Shown piece by piece: positions 54,832 to 64,000 of a stretch of 64,000 bases of DNA (positions are counted from its first letter, which is position 1; each line of letters opens with the position of its first letter). The stretch comes from Candidatus Gastranaerophilales bacterium (lineage in GTDB: Bacteria; Cyanobacteriota; Vampirovibrionia; Gastranaerophilales; Gastranaerophilaceae). The DNA lies in the NCBI GenBank assembly GCA_028693235.1, contig JAQUVW010000003.1:1-64000 (forward strand), in the 5' to 3' direction. Under the pieces are notes generated by a model that worked only from the letters and a program-made list of their open reading frames with translations, did not search any database and was not told where the DNA came from. Made by a program: the position numbers and the translations under genes.

Positions 54832-54837
54832 TATTAT
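54832..54837 (+). promoter_or_regulatory. extended -10 box 6 bases before ATG 54844
   Basis: TGC-TATTAT, then GACTGT, then ATG. No Shine-Dalgarno is present. The spacing is the same as at 35060 and 37024, and transcription should start at the A of ATG. Confidence 0.5.
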
Positions 54838-54843
54838 GACTGT

Positions 54844-55389
54844 ATGATAAACGTATTTTCTATATATCTCATTTTCTTAAAGTTGGGACTACAGCTTATC
54901 GGAGGCGGGTACGTGATTTTGCCGATGCTGAAAGATGAATTTGTTACACAACATAAAATACTAAAAGAAACTGAAATGATAGATTATGTAACCTTAAGTC
55001 AATGCCTCCCCGGACTAATTTCAATAAATGTTTCTATCTTGATAGGATACAAATTAAAGGGGCTAAAAGGTGCTATTGCTGCAATTTTAGGAGTTATCAC
55101 TTCACCTTTTTTAATAATAATATTTTTAGCAAACATAATTTTATACCACTCAAATAATGTTCTTATTCAAAATATATTTTGGGGCGTTAGGATTTCTGTT
55201 GTTATTTTGCTGTTTATGACAGTTGCGGACTTATTCAAACCAAGTACAAAAGGTGTATTCGGGAAAATAATGTTTTTAGCTGTGACAATCGTAATGCTAA
55301 CCAAAGTTTCACCTGCATTAGTGGTTGTTACTGCAGGGTTAATTGGTTGGCTATATACAAAAAACAGAAGCAAAAAGGCTAATTTATGA
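54844..55389 (+). CDS. chromate transporter, first half-size subunit
   Basis: 181 residues, about five membrane helices. FLKLGLQLIGGGYVILPML and YVTLSQCLPGLISINVSILIGYKLKG match the CHR domain (FxxxGxxxxGGGY...Q..PGP); the second motif has PGL rather than PGP. Half-size CHR proteins work in pairs, and the second is encoded directly downstream with a 4-base overlap. The pair may export chromate or another oxyanion. The start is set at 54844 by the near -10 box; longer in-frame sequence upstream would run through the HNH gene. Confidence 0.87.
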   Translation: MINVFSIYLIFLKLGLQLIGGGYVILPMLKDEFVTQHKILKETEMIDYVTLSQCLPGLISINVSILIGYKLKGLKGAIAAILGVITSPFLIIIFLANIILYHSNNVLIQNIFWGVRISVVILLFMTVADLFKPSTKGVFGKIMFLAVTIVMLTKVSPALVVVTAGLIGWLYTKNRSKKANL

Positions 55390-55934
55390 TAAAAACATGC
55401 TTTTTACTTTTTTTTGAATATTTCAAAATCGGCTTGCTATCTATCGGTGGAGGATACGCAACAATCCCTTTTCTTTATTATTTAGCAGAGCATTATCCTT
55501 GGTTTTCACCGGCAGAGCTAACAAATATGATTGCAGTTGCAAACATAACCCCGGGGCCTATTGGCTTAAACATGGCAACCTACGCAGGCTTCAGCACTGC
55601 CGGTTTTATCGGTAGTTGTATAGCAACACTTGGTCTTGTACTTCCCTCTTTGTTAATAGTAACAACCGTAGCAAAATTAATGAAACAAGATAATATTTGC
55701 GAAAAAATCAATCGCTTGTTCACAGGATTACGACCAACAGCTTGTGCGATGATTACAGCTGTCGGACTAAAAATGTTATACCAATTAATGATAAATACCT
55801 CAACAAAAGAGATTGACACAAAAACACTAGTAGCCTTTATAATTATTTTTATCATCTCTTTTACAAAAGCAAACAAGCCTATTTTTATAATACTTTTCGG
55901 CGGAATATTAGGAATTATAATTAAAAGTTTTTAG
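55386..55934 (+). CDS. chromate transporter, second half-size subunit
   Basis: 182 residues, about five membrane helices. FEYFKIGLLSIGGGYATIPFL and IAVANITPGPIGLNMATYAGF are the canonical CHR motif with intact PGP. It overlaps the first subunit by 4 bases (ATGA). In paired systems the two subunits insert in opposite orientation. Substrate is inferred from family only. Confidence 0.9.
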   Translation: MIKTCFLLFFEYFKIGLLSIGGGYATIPFLYYLAEHYPWFSPAELTNMIAVANITPGPIGLNMATYAGFSTAGFIGSCIATLGLVLPSLLIVTTVAKLMKQDNICEKINRLFTGLRPTACAMITAVGLKMLYQLMINTSTKEIDTKTLVAFIIIFIISFTKANKPIFIILFGGILGIIIKSF

Positions 55935-55938
55935 TTGC

Positions 55939-55947
55939 ATTGTTTAC
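55939..55947 (-). promoter_or_regulatory. GTAAACAAT element upstream of 56057
   Basis: Exact reverse complement of the 9-mer found twice before 50882. It lies 110 bases before the start codon. Confidence 0.3.
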
Positions 55948-56056
55948 AAAACTTCACGAAAAAAGTTTATTTAGTAAATTTCTGATAAGAAAATTTTTTT
56001 ATATAAATACGGTAGGTTAGTTAAAAATCCAAATAGAAATTTGGTGGAGGTTAGTT

Positions 56057-56728
56057 ATGACAACAGCAGTAAATTCTGTAGGCAATTATGCTTACGATTC
56101 AACTCAAGATTACTTTGGTTTGAACTCAGGTACTTCAACAGCAACAAGTACATCATCACTTTACAACAGTTCAAACATCTGGGGCACAAACAGTGCTTAT
56201 GGTTACAATAATCCGTATTTGGCTTATAACAACAAAATGGGTGCACAAAATCTGGCAATTCAAGACCAATGTGCAGCTATAGCAACAGTCGTAGGCGGTG
56301 GACAAGAAGATGAAATTTTAGAAGAATTCAATGAACTTGTCACTACATTGAAATCTCAAGACCAATATTCTCAATGTTCTGACCAAGAATTAAAAGCAGT
56401 AGCAAGAAATATATTCCAAAACACAACTGGTGTATCTCTTAATGAAGCTATTAACAAAAACTGCTCAGGTAGCTTTATGACGGGATTAAAAAATGCAATT
56501 AATCCATTCGGAGATGACAAAACAAGTAAAGACGATTTAATATCTGAAATCAACGGAACTAAGAAGAAAAAAGGTGCTAACGAAGCAAAAGTTGTAGGCT
56601 CAGCAATTGGTATTGCAGGTGCAGCTGCAGCAGGAGCAGGCATAGGATTTGCCGTAGGCGGTCCGATTGGTGCAGCAATCGGCGGTGCAATCGGAGGAGT
56701 CGGCTCTTTCTTGAAATCATTGTTCTAA
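56057..56728 (+). CDS. glycine-zipper protein of unknown function
   Basis: 223 residues. The first 60 residues are low-complexity, rich in Ser, Thr, Asn and Tyr. A helical central part includes EEFNELVTTLKSQDQ and three cysteines. The end, from about 180, is a glycine zipper (IGFAVGGPIGAAIGGAIGG) preceded by a Lys-rich linker. Such zippers insert into membranes or pack as pores; there is no signal peptide. A GGTGGAGG lies before the ATG, and a terminator follows at 56782, so it is a single unit. It could be a surface, membrane-damaging or structural protein; I cannot choose. Confidence 0.6.
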   Translation: MTTAVNSVGNYAYDSTQDYFGLNSGTSTATSTSSLYNSSNIWGTNSAYGYNNPYLAYNNKMGAQNLAIQDQCAAIATVVGGGQEDEILEEFNELVTTLKSQDQYSQCSDQELKAVARNIFQNTTGVSLNEAINKNCSGSFMTGLKNAINPFGDDKTSKDDLISEINGTKKKKGANEAKVVGSAIGIAGAAAAGAGIGFAVGGPIGAAIGGAIGGVGSFLKSLF

Positions 56729-56781
56729 ATCAATTTTAACAACTAACCAAATAACTAACCAAAACTATACCTAGCAAATTT

Positions 56782-56810
56782 AAAATGGGCTTTAACAGCC
56801 CATTTTTTTT
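56782..56810. terminator. terminator between 56057 gene and cysE
   Basis: AAAATGGGCT and AGCCCATTTT form a perfect 10-bp stem with a 5-base loop and eight T after it. It may serve both converging genes. Confidence 0.88.
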
Positions 56811-57462
56811 AATTTTTATTTTTATTTTGAAGTTGCTCTCGTATTTCTTGAATTTCATATTTCATACGGTTTAATTGGCATGTAACAGGGTCAGGAATTC
56901 TGTTGTGCATAAGTTGACCTTGAATAAAGACTTTTTGATGCACAATACGTCCCGGAATACCAACAACAGTGCAATCATCAGGAACATCATCAATAACAAC
57001 AGAGCCTGCACCGATTCTTGAGTTTGAGCCGATAGTTATATTTCCGAGGACTTTTGCTCCCGAGCCTACCACAACATTGTCACAAACCGTCGGGTGACGT
57101 TTTCCGTGTTCTTTGCCTGTACCGCCCAAAGTAGCTCCCTGATACAAAAGAACATCATCACCAATTATAGCAGTTTCACCAATTACAACTCCCATTCCGT
57201 GATCAATAAAAAAACGTCTTCCGATTGTAGCAGCAGGGTGAATTTCAATTCCCGTAAAAAACCTTGAAACAAAAGATATAAAACGTGGAATAAATGGAAT
57301 GTTCCAATAATTCAGTTTATGAGCAATCCTATGAGCAATAAGAGCATGAAGCCCGGGATAGCATAAAATAACCTCTAGTATATTAGTTGCTGCAGGGTCT
57401 TTTTCATAAATAGTCTTAATATCTTCTTTTATTTGGGTAATTGCTTTTTTCAAAAGTCTCAT
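56809..57462 (-). CDS. cysE: serine O-acetyltransferase
   Basis: 217 residues of the short type. [19 protein letters not shown] is the N-terminal helix; [24 protein letters not shown] contains the catalytic His of the left-handed beta-helix with hexapeptide repeats ([13 protein letters not shown]). It acetylates serine for cysteine synthesis and pairs with CysK, whose gene ends two bases before its ATG. Confidence 0.95.
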   Translation of the reverse strand: MRLLKKAITQIKEDIKTIYEKDPAATNILEVILCYPGLHALIAHRIAHKLNYWNIPFIPRFISFVSRFFTGIEIHPAATIGRRFFIDHGMGVVIGETAIIGDDVLLYQGATLGGTGKEHGKRHPTVCDNVVVGSGAKVLGNITIGSNSRIGAGSVVIDDVPDDCTVVGIPGRIVHQKVFIQGQLMHNRIPDPVTCQLNRMKYEIQEIREQLQNKNKN

Positions 57463-57464
57463 TT

Positions 57465-58385
57465 TTAATCCTTAAATAACGGTGTTGACAAATATCTTTC
57501 GCCAAAATCCGGCAAAATTGCAACGATAAATTTACCTTTATACTCATCCAGTTTTGCAAGTTCAAGTGCAGCATACATTGCAGCACCTGAAGAAATACCA
57601 GTCAAAATGCCTTCTTTTTTTGCAAGATTTTTAGCAGTTTCTATGGCTTTTTCAGTAGGAACATCAAAAATCTCATCTACAAACTCTGATTTATAATTTT
57701 CAGGCACAAAATTTGCACCAATACCTTGAATTCCGTGAGAACCAGCGTGTCCATGGGAAAGAAGAGGACTTTCTTTTGGCTCGACGCCAACTGAATAAAC
57801 ATTTTCCTTGAGCTCTTTTAGACGTTTTGCAGTTCCTGTTATAGTGCCACCAGAGCCTATACCGGCAATCACGACATCAACTTTACCATCTGTATCTTTC
57901 CAAATTTCTTCTGCTGTTGTCAACTCATGAATTTGTGGATTATATTTATTTGTAAATTGCGAAGGAATAAAGCTGTTTTGATATTCTTTCGAAAGTTCAA
58001 TCGCTTTATCAACAGCACCCTGCATGCCTGCCGTAGCTGGCGTCAAAACGAGCTCCGCACCATAACCTTTAAGCATTTTTTTTCTTTCTTCGCTCATGCT
58101 TTCGGGCATGGTCAAAATCATTTTGAGTCCTTTTTGAGCTGCACACATTGCAAGCCCGATACCAGTGTTTCCGCTTGTAGGTTCGATAACGACTGTATCT
58201 TTATTGACAAGACCTTCTTTTTGAGCCATCTCTAGCATATATTTTGCAGCTCTATCTTTTAGAGAATTCGAGGGGTTAAAATACTCCAATTTCGCTAAGA
58301 TTGTGGCGTTGCCATGATTTATATTATTAATCTTAACAAGTGGTGTATTACCGACTAATTCAGTAATATTTTCGTATATTTTCAC
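57465..58385 (-). CDS. cysK: cysteine synthase A
   Basis: 306 residues, fold type II PLP. The PLP lysine is K43 ([11 protein letters not shown]), [11 protein letters not shown] binds the substrate, [10 protein letters not shown] the phosphate. It makes cysteine from O-acetylserine and sulfide. tyrS ends directly before, cysE starts directly after, in the operon trpB-tyrS-cysK-cysE. Confidence 0.96.
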   Translation of the reverse strand: MKIYENITELVGNTPLVKINNINHGNATILAKLEYFNPSNSLKDRAAKYMLEMAQKEGLVNKDTVVIEPTSGNTGIGLAMCAAQKGLKMILTMPESMSEERKKMLKGYGAELVLTPATAGMQGAVDKAIELSKEYQNSFIPSQFTNKYNPQIHELTTAEEIWKDTDGKVDVVIAGIGSGGTITGTAKRLKELKENVYSVGVEPKESPLLSHGHAGSHGIQGIGANFVPENYKSEFVDEIFDVPTEKAIETAKNLAKKEGILTGISSGAAMYAALELAKLDEYKGKFIVAILPDFGERYLSTPLFKD

Positions 58386-59624
58386 TTATTGCACAGCTTT
58401 CATATATTTTCTTTTACCTACTTGAACGACAACAGGAAGCTTGTCCAAAGTCAAAACGTGTTTGACATCAGTACATTTTTCGCCGTCTAATTTTATTGCA
58501 TTTGAAGCAAATAATCTCTTTGCCTCACCTCTGCTTGGTGCCAAATTATTATCTGAAATAAAATCCAAAAGCGGTATATCTTGAGTCAATTTAATTTCAG
58601 GGATATCTTCGGGGATACCTTTATTTTGGACCACATTTACGAACTCATTTTGAGCGTTATCAGCAGCTACATCATCATGATACATTGATGTAATCAAATG
58701 TGCCAGTTTCATTTTTATATCACGAGGATTTTGCGTTTTTAAATTTTCTTCAACTATACGTAAATCAGAATTTGAGATATCAGTTAAAAGGGCATAATAT
58801 TTAGCAATCAACTCATCAGGAATAGACATAAGCTTTCCGTACATATTTTTTGCATCATCAGTCAAGCTTATGCAATGTTCAGGATAAGATTTTGACATTT
58901 TCTTTTCGCCGTCTGTACCTTCGAGCAATGGTAACAAAATTACCATTTGAGGGTCTTTTTTGCCGTATGCATATTGAATTTCACGACCCAAAAGTACGTT
59001 AAATCTTTGGTCAGTACCACCAAGCTCAATATCTGCATCAATCGCAACTGAATCATAAGCCTGCATTAAAGGATAGAAAAATTCATGGATTGATATAGGT
59101 CGCCCCTCTGCATATCTTTTGGCAAAGTCATCACGTGCCATAATTTGAGCAACCGTAACTTTTGACGATAGTTGAATAATATCTAACAAATTCAATTTAT
59201 GTAGCCAATCAGCATTGTTTACGACCTCTGATTTTGAGATATCAACAACTTTTGACATTTGATCAAAATAAGTTTTAGAATTGACTTCAACTTCCTCTTT
59301 TGACAAACTCGGTCTTGTATCAGATTTCCCAGACGGGTCACCAATCATAGCAGTAGCACCACCAACGAGTAAAACGACCTTGTGTCCCATTTCTTGGAAC
59401 TGTTTAATTTTTCTCATAACCACGGTATGTCCCAAATGCAAATCCGGTCTTGACGGGTCCATACCCAGTTTTATTCTTAAAGGTCGATTTTCATCGTGTG
59501 CTTTTTGTAATTTCATAGCAAGCTCGTTCACGCCACCGGGCAATACTTCAGCACCACGAGCCAAACGCACGGCTTGGTCTAAAAATTCTTCTCTTATAAC
59601 AATTTTTTCTTCTGTTTCAGTCAT
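58386..59624 (-). CDS. tyrS: tyrosyl-tRNA synthetase
   Basis: 412 residues. HLGH at 63-66 (DPSRPDLHLGH) and KMSKS (GEKKMSKSYPE) are the class I ATP motifs. The C-terminus is an S4 RNA-binding domain (PSRGEAKRLFASNAIKLDG). AAGGAATT precedes the ATG. It charges tRNA-Tyr. It follows trpB by 10 bases. Confidence 0.96.
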   Translation of the reverse strand: MTETEEKIVIREEFLDQAVRLARGAEVLPGGVNELAMKLQKAHDENRPLRIKLGMDPSRPDLHLGHTVVMRKIKQFQEMGHKVVLLVGGATAMIGDPSGKSDTRPSLSKEEVEVNSKTYFDQMSKVVDISKSEVVNNADWLHKLNLLDIIQLSSKVTVAQIMARDDFAKRYAEGRPISIHEFFYPLMQAYDSVAIDADIELGGTDQRFNVLLGREIQYAYGKKDPQMVILLPLLEGTDGEKKMSKSYPEHCISLTDDAKNMYGKLMSIPDELIAKYYALLTDISNSDLRIVEENLKTQNPRDIKMKLAHLITSMYHDDVAADNAQNEFVNVVQNKGIPEDIPEIKLTQDIPLLDFISDNNLAPSRGEAKRLFASNAIKLDGEKCTDVKHVLTLDKLPVVVQVGKRKYMKAVQ

Positions 59625-59634
59625 TTTAATTCCT

Positions 59635-60837
59635 TTATACTAACATCTGCAAAAGTCGTTCTGTGTCTTTGTCACCACGACCTGAAATATTTACAACAAT
59701 AATATCATCTTTAGACGTATTCGGCATTAATTTTTCCAAATACGCAACGGCATGTGAAGATTCAATCGCGGGGATTATACCTTCTAATCGAGAAAGACGG
59801 GCAAAAGCCTCGACAGCCTCATCATCATTTATAGGACAATACTGAGCCCTACCGATGTCATGCAAATAGCAATGTTCGGGTCCGCATCCGGGGTAATCAA
59901 GTCCTGCTGAAATACTATATGACTCTTTGACATTCCCAGCGTCATCTACTAAAACATATTGACGTTTGCCGTGCAAAATCATCTTTTTACCTGCTGTAAT
60001 ACTTGCAGCTGTTTTACCTGTTTCAACGCCTTCGCCACCTGCTTCAAGACCTATCAGCTTAACATTCTCATCTTCTAAAAAGGCATAGAAAGCACCAATT
60101 GCATTGGAGCCACCGCCGATACAAGCCAAGACATAGTCAGGAAGTCTATTTTCTTTTTCGAGAATTTGACTTTTGATTTCAGCACCAACAATTGATTGAA
60201 AATTTCTTACAATTTTCGGATACGGGTGAGGCCCGACAGCAGAGCCAAGGATATAAAAAACTTCATCAGCATGTCTTAACCAATAATCGATAGCAGCGTC
60301 ACAAGCATCGGACAATGTTTTCGCCCCTGTATCAACTGAATGAACTTTTGCACCTAATAATTTCATTCTTTCGACATTTAAGTATTGACGTTTAATATCA
60401 GTTTCGCCCATAAAAATTATGCACTCAAGCCCCAATAAAGCAGCTATTGTAGCAGTAGCAACACCATGTTGCCCTGCACCTGTTTCAGCGATAACTTTCT
60501 TAGCTCCCATACGTTTAGCCAACAAGCCTTGTCCGATAACATTATTTATTTTATGGGCACCTGTATGATTGAGATCCTCACGTTTTAAATATATTTTGCC
60601 TTTACCATAATGGTCAGAAAGACGTTTCGCATAATAAAGAGGAGTTGGTCTACCTGAATAATCTTGCATCATTGCATATACTTCGCTCATGAAAGATTCA
60701 TCAGCCCATGCCTTCTCGAACTCATCATTCAATTTTGTAAGAACAGGTTTGAAATTGTCAGGAACAAACGCTCCTCCAAATTCACCAAAAAATCCGTCTT
60801 TATCGGGAAGATTGTAATTCTTGTGTTGAACAAACAT
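59635..60837 (-). CDS. trpB: tryptophan synthase beta subunit
   Basis: 400 residues. [15 protein letters not shown] and [16 protein letters not shown], with PLP lysine K96, define TrpB1. [21 protein letters not shown] and [15 protein letters not shown] follow. It joins indole and serine to tryptophan. trpA is not adjacent; the gene heads an operon with tyrS, cysK and cysE. Serine is the shared substrate of TrpB and CysE. Confidence 0.96.
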   Translation of the reverse strand: MFVQHKNYNLPDKDGFFGEFGGAFVPDNFKPVLTKLNDEFEKAWADESFMSEVYAMMQDYSGRPTPLYYAKRLSDHYGKGKIYLKREDLNHTGAHKINNVIGQGLLAKRMGAKKVIAETGAGQHGVATATIAALLGLECIIFMGETDIKRQYLNVERMKLLGAKVHSVDTGAKTLSDACDAAIDYWLRHADEVFYILGSAVGPHPYPKIVRNFQSIVGAEIKSQILEKENRLPDYVLACIGGGSNAIGAFYAFLEDENVKLIGLEAGGEGVETGKTAASITAGKKMILHGKRQYVLVDDAGNVKESYSISAGLDYPGCGPEHCYLHDIGRAQYCPINDDEAVEAFARLSRLEGIIPAIESSHAVAYLEKLMPNTSKDDIIVVNISGRGDKDTERLLQMLV

Positions 60838-60888
60838 ATTTTTCTCTTTCTATTACTTTTATTTTTATTTCTATAACATTTTTATACG

Positions 60889-60917
60889 AAAAAAGAGCCG
60901 ACCCACAAGCCGACTCT
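60889..60917 (-). terminator. intrinsic terminator of the winged-helix gene
   Basis: On the minus strand AGAGTCGGC pairs with GTCGGCTCT (G-U wobbles included), loop of 6, then six T. It ends the unit at 60941-61138 before trpB. Confidence 0.78.
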
Positions 60918-60940
60918 CTAAAATTAATTTTTATCAACAG

Positions 60941-61138
60941 TTATACTAATTTAACTTTTGTTGCAGTACCTTTTTTAGAAATATCGACTTTGCCTTCTCT
61001 AGCTAGCCAACCAAGACCCATTTCAGCAAAGTTTGCCTTTAAGTCAAGATCCTTTTTCATTTTTGCCAAAGAAACTTCACCGTTTGAGCTTAAATATTCC
61101 CAAATTTGTCCTGCAGATTGTCCTATCATTTCCATCAT
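60941..61138 (-). CDS. winged-helix domain protein (DUF2582-like)
   Basis: 65 residues. AGQIWEYLSSNGEVSLAKMKKDL and MGLGWLAREGKVDI form one small winged-helix, matching the DUF2582 type of stand-alone DNA-binding proteins. The start at 61138 follows AGGAGG by four bases; an in-frame ATG seven codons earlier lacks it. It may be a transcription or nucleoid regulator. It diverges from leuD. Confidence 0.78.
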   Translation of the reverse strand: MMEMIGQSAGQIWEYLSSNGEVSLAKMKKDLDLKANFAEMGLGWLAREGKVDISKKGTATKVKLV

Positions 61139-61243
61139 AATGCCTCCTTCGTGTATCAAAATAAGTCTAGTTAAAATTAAAATTTGTATTTAGTTTATAA
61201 TTTAATATATAATACAAATTGACTAAATTGTAAAGGGGGCTAT

Positions 61244-61744
61244 ATGGCTAAAACACTAAAAGGACAGGCATGGGTTTATAAAGACAACGTTGACACTGAT
61301 GTAATTATTCCCGCAAGATACCTTAACACTTCGGATGCAAAGGAACTTGCTAAATACTGTATGGAAGATATAGACAAAACGTTTGCACAAAACGTAAAAC
61401 AAGGCGACATTATGGTTGCAGGCGAAAATTTTGGTTGCGGAAGCTCAAGAGAGCATGCCCCGATTTCAATTAAGACAGCCGGCATCTCTGTTATTATCGC
61501 TAAAACATTTGCCAGAATCTTTTTCAGAAATGCAATAAACATAGGTTTACCAATTTTAGAGCATCCTACATTACCTGATGAAGTTAAAAAAGGTGACGAG
61601 ATAGAAGTGGATTTATCTCAAGGTATCGTTAAAAACCTTTCCAGCGGAAAAGAATATACATGTGCTAAATTTCCACCTGCTATCCAAGATTTAATCAACA
61701 AAGGCGGACTTATAAACTACACTAAAGACAAAATGGGAGTTTAA
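61244..61744 (+). CDS. leuD: 3-isopropylmalate dehydratase small subunit
   Basis: 166 residues, short (archaeal/bacterial type 2) form. [16 protein letters not shown] and [32 protein letters not shown] are the swivel-domain signatures. With LeuC it isomerises isopropylmalate in leucine synthesis; leuC is not in the window. AAGGGGGC precedes the ATG. leuB follows after 5 bases. Confidence 0.95.
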   Translation: MAKTLKGQAWVYKDNVDTDVIIPARYLNTSDAKELAKYCMEDIDKTFAQNVKQGDIMVAGENFGCGSSREHAPISIKTAGISVIIAKTFARIFFRNAINIGLPILEHPTLPDEVKKGDEIEVDLSQGIVKNLSSGKEYTCAKFPPAIQDLINKGGLINYTKDKMGV

Positions 61745-61749
61745 ATATA

Positions 61750-62832
61750 ATGAAAGAATATAAAATCGCTCTATTACCGGGTGACGGCATTGGTCCTGAA
61801 ATTATGGACGAAGCAGTTAAAGTTTTAGCAGCTATAGAAAAAAAATTCGACTATAAATTTGAATACAAAAAAGCTTTAATCGGTGGCTGTGCATACGAAA
61901 AATACGGAAATCCTTTGCCGACAGAAACTTTAGACATAGCAAAAGATTCTGATGCGGTATTTTTAGGTGCAGTAGGAGACTGGAAATATGACACATTACC
62001 TCCTGAAGTTCGACCGGAAAAAGCTCTTTTGGGCATAAGAAAAGGCTTGAACTTGTTTGCAAATCTTCGTCCGGCAACCGTGTATCCTGAGCTGGTTTCA
62101 TCATCACCTTTGAAGCCTGCCATAGTTTCAGGCGTTGACATCATGATTGTTAGAGAATTAACCGGCGATGTCTATTTTGGAGAACCCAAAGGTGTCGAGG
62201 TTATTAACGGCGAAAAAACAGGCTACAACAACATGATTTACAAAGAATCTGAAGTCAGAAGAATTGCCAAAATCGCATTTGAGACAGCAATGAAAAGAAA
62301 CAAAAAATTGTGCTCAGTAGACAAAGCAAACGTCCTTGATGTATCAAGATTGTGGAGAGAAATAGTTCTTGAAGTTGCTAAAGACTACCCCGAAGTCGAA
62401 CTATCACACATGTACGTAGATAACGCTGCAATGCAATTAATCAGAGACCCAAAACAATTTGATGTTATTGTAACAGGTAACATTTTTGGCGATATTCTAT
62501 CAGATGAAGCTTCTATGCTATCAGGCTCTTTAGGGCTTTTACCAAGTGCTTCTTTAGCAGAAGAAGGTCCGGGCATGTACGAACCTATCCACGGTTCAGC
62601 ACCTGATTTAAGAGGGCAAGATGTTGTAAACCCGATTGCAACAATACTCTCAGCAGCCATGATGCTAAAATACAGTTTCAACGACGATAAAGCCCATGAC
62701 ACAATCGTAAAAGCTGTAAAGACAACCCTTCAAGAAGGTTACAGAACAAAAGACATTTTCTCTGAAGGCATGACGTTAGTCGGGACAAAAGAAATGGGTG
62801 ACATCATTGCAGCACATACACTCGAAGCCTAA
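61750..62832 (+). CDS. leuB: 3-isopropylmalate dehydrogenase
   Basis: 360 residues. [12 protein letters not shown] begins the fold; [23 protein letters not shown] and [14 protein letters not shown] are LeuB-specific (the last with Lys and Asp for metal and substrate). [15 protein letters not shown] and PIHGSAPDL bind metal and NAD. It oxidises and decarboxylates 3-isopropylmalate. The gene is 5 bases past leuD. Confidence 0.96.
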   Translation: MKEYKIALLPGDGIGPEIMDEAVKVLAAIEKKFDYKFEYKKALIGGCAYEKYGNPLPTETLDIAKDSDAVFLGAVGDWKYDTLPPEVRPEKALLGIRKGLNLFANLRPATVYPELVSSSPLKPAIVSGVDIMIVRELTGDVYFGEPKGVEVINGEKTGYNNMIYKESEVRRIAKIAFETAMKRNKKLCSVDKANVLDVSRLWREIVLEVAKDYPEVELSHMYVDNAAMQLIRDPKQFDVIVTGNIFGDILSDEASMLSGSLGLLPSASLAEEGPGMYEPIHGSAPDLRGQDVVNPIATILSAAMMLKYSFNDDKAHDTIVKAVKTTLQEGYRTKDIFSEGMTLVGTKEMGDIIAAHTLEA

Positions 62833-62936
62833 TTAATAACTCTAAAGAATTAGCAAAAAATAGCTATAAACTATACTCTATAACCATTCTTTAGACCAGT
62901 GAAAACATCTTAAAAATACTTTAATATATGAATGTA

Positions 62937-63095
62937 GATCGATAGACAATAGTCCAAACACTTATTCGGGGTTGCGATAAAGATTTATTCTTTTTCAAGG
63001 TTTGGTGAGACTATCGGTCTATTTCTTTGTTTATACATATTTTTATAAAAGTCGAATAGCATTTCACCTCGCTTATTCGGCTTATTAATTTTTTG
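62937..63095 (+). ncRNA. candidate structured RNA with a terminator
   Basis: In the 314-base gap after leuB three helices nest: ATAGAC (62942-62947) with GTCTAT (63017-63022); ATAGTC (62949-62954) with GACTAT (63009-63014); CAAAC (62955-62959) with GTTTG (63000-63004). They are followed by a terminator (63051). A TAATAT stands 5-10 bases before 62937 as a possible -10 box. Further upstream TCTAAAGAAT (62841-62850) pairs with ATTCTTTAGA (62886-62895). Not SRP, tmRNA or 6S by any motif I know. It could also be the leader of the gene at 63147. Confidence 0.4.
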
Positions 63096-63096
63096 T
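63051..63096 (+). terminator. intrinsic terminator
   Basis: GTCGAATAGC (63051-63060) pairs with GCTTATTCGGC (63071-63081), ten pairs and one bulge; TTATTAATTTTTT follows. No protein gene ends just before, so it probably ends the RNA candidate or acts as an attenuator. Confidence 0.7.
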
Positions 63097-63146
63097 CTTT
63101 TATATGGTAATATATAGAGTGAAAAATATTATTTACAGAGGTTAAT

Positions 63147-63659
63147 ATGAAAAAAAAGTTTGATATACGTTTTTTAATCGTCAGTTTTATCATTACAGCA
63201 GGGGCAGCATTTGCTATCAGTTATGCACCGTTAAACGCTTCTACGCCTGCGACTAAAGCACCTGTTGAAGTAACCGCTACTCAGCAAAATCAAATAATTG
63301 CAGTAAGTCCACTCGAAATTGTAGCTTCACCAAACAAATACCTAAACAAAAATGTTAAGTTTGAGGCAACTTTTGATAAATTTTCAACACTTGGTTTAGA
63401 CTACAAAAAAGCAATGCGTTCTTCTCAAAATTATATAGGTATGCTAATAAAACGTGACAACATAACTGACCATACAGTGCCTCTTTCTGAAATGAAATTG
63501 TTTATGAAACGCACTGACGCTGAAAAATATATTGACCTTGAATCAGGTGACAAAGTATCTATTACAGCAAAAGTTTTTTCATCAGCTTTGGGCGACCCTT
63601 GGTTGGAAATCAATCAATTTACTGTTTTAACACAAAAAGCAAAAAAAGATAAAAAATAA
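63147..63659 (+). CDS. secreted OB-fold-like protein
   Basis: 170 residues. A signal peptide or membrane anchor is formed by KKKFDIRFLIVSFIITAGAA; a Thr/Ala/Pro linker follows (30-50). The domain, VSPLEIVASPNKYLNKNVKFEAT, then GDKVSITAKVFSS and DPWLEINQFTVL, is like OB-folds of periplasmic proteins where a 'component pathway' of ligand binding is unknown. It ends in a Lys-rich tail. AGAGGTTA precedes the ATG. It may be cotranscribed with the GH57 gene 30 bases later. Confidence 0.7.
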   Translation: MKKKFDIRFLIVSFIITAGAAFAISYAPLNASTPATKAPVEVTATQQNQIIAVSPLEIVASPNKYLNKNVKFEATFDKFSTLGLDYKKAMRSSQNYIGMLIKRDNITDHTVPLSEMKLFMKRTDAEKYIDLESGDKVSITAKVFSSALGDPWLEINQFTVLTQKAKKDKK

Positions 63660-63689
63660 TTAAATTTATTGACTGTTTAGGAGTTGAAG

Positions 63690-64000
63690 ATGGGATCTAA
63701 TAAAAAATACTTAACAATACACGGGCACTTTTATCAACCACCAAGAGAAAATCCTTGGCTTGAAACTATCGAAATGCAAGATAGTGCTCAACCTTTTCAC
63801 GACTGGAATTCAAGAATAGCGTGCGAATGCTATACTCCAAATTCGGTTTCAAAAATTGTCGATTACAAAAACCAGATATTAGATATTGTCAACAATTATT
63901 CATTAATGAGCTTCAACTTCGGACCTACATTAATGTCATGGCTTGAGAAATACACACCGTACACATATGAAAGAATTATTCAGGCTGATGTCCAAAGCAG
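63690..64000 (+). CDS. GH57 family glycoside hydrolase, DUF3536 type (partial)
   Basis: Runs past the right edge; 103 residues are visible. LTIHGHFYQPPRENPWLE, then DWNSRIACECYTPN and FNFGPTLMSWLE, match the N-terminus of GH57 enzymes with a DUF3536 domain, which act on alpha-glucans. TAGGAG lies 6 bases before ATG at 63690. It may degrade or branch the glycogen made by GlgA. Confidence 0.88.
   Translation, partial: MGSNKKYLTIHGHFYQPPRENPWLETIEMQDSAQPFHDWNSRIACECYTPNSVSKIVDYKNQILDIVNNYSLMSFNFGPTLMSWLEKYTPYTYERIIQADVQS

Noticed and set aside
1-64000. CRISPR arrays, tRNA and rRNA genes
   Set aside because: No regularly spaced repeats and no cloverleaf or T-loop consensus were noticed; a covariance-model scan would be needed to exclude a missed tRNA.

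Overview
The window is AT-rich, densely coded bacterial DNA with about 66 genes. Many genes are joined by TAATG, ATGA or TTGA overlaps, and no tRNA, rRNA, CRISPR array or insertion sequence is visible. The genes suggest a non-photosynthetic relative of the cyanobacteria (class Vampirovibrionia/Melainabacteria, probably order Gastranaerophilales). This placement is inference: it rests on the low G+C, a Gram-negative envelope gene set (WaaA Kdo transferase, rhamnose and uronate sugar nucleotides, a heptosyltransferase-like GT9), split chromate transporters, a DUF3536-type GH57 enzyme, and secreted proteins with a repeat I associate with the cyanobacterial/melainabacterial branch. No marker gene was compared.

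Layout. 1-15047 is a surface-polysaccharide region. It holds a FkbM-like methyltransferase, a minus-strand group (ATP-grasp enzyme, SDR, two-domain GT2, SMP-30-like protein; GT4), and a plus-strand operon (epimerase, rfbC, rfbB, a frameshifted UDP-glucuronate epimerase, ugd, GT9, rfbD, rfbA, GT2) that makes dTDP-rhamnose and UDP-uronic acids. 15141-20422 holds an orphan NarL-type regulator, a small unknown gene, dprA, topA and aroE. 20575-24907 is the minus-strand operon lysA-cdaA-eda-gcvPB, joining lysine and glycine metabolism to c-di-AMP synthesis. 25012-39134 mixes repair and recombination (uvrC, ruvA, an SNF2 helicase), bioB, glgA, TPR and MgtE_N-like proteins, a solute-binding lipoprotein, two orphan secreted proteins and a GtrA protein.

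39215-49914 holds rpsF-ssb-rpsR, secA-waaA, an MscS channel, an unknown protein with a calcium-loop motif, rplY, folP, and a FlgM-like/TPR/Cys-cluster operon. 50075-56728 holds DedA, a phosphohexomutase and glucose-6-phosphate isomerase with unusual N-terminal extensions, an HNH nuclease, the ChrA pair and a glycine-zipper protein. 56809-64000 holds the operon trpB-tyrS-cysK-cysE, leuD-leuB, a probable structured RNA, a secreted OB-fold-like protein and the start of a GH57 enzyme.

The main points for a second look are: (1) a short N-terminal signature shared by five otherwise unrelated proteins, two of them central carbon enzymes; (2) two genes broken by one base in poly-A runs although their starts or ends are translationally coupled to neighbours; (3) several genes with a -10 box only 6-9 nt before ATG and no Shine-Dalgarno, implying leaderless mRNAs; (4) a structured, terminator-ended RNA candidate in the only gap over 300 bases.
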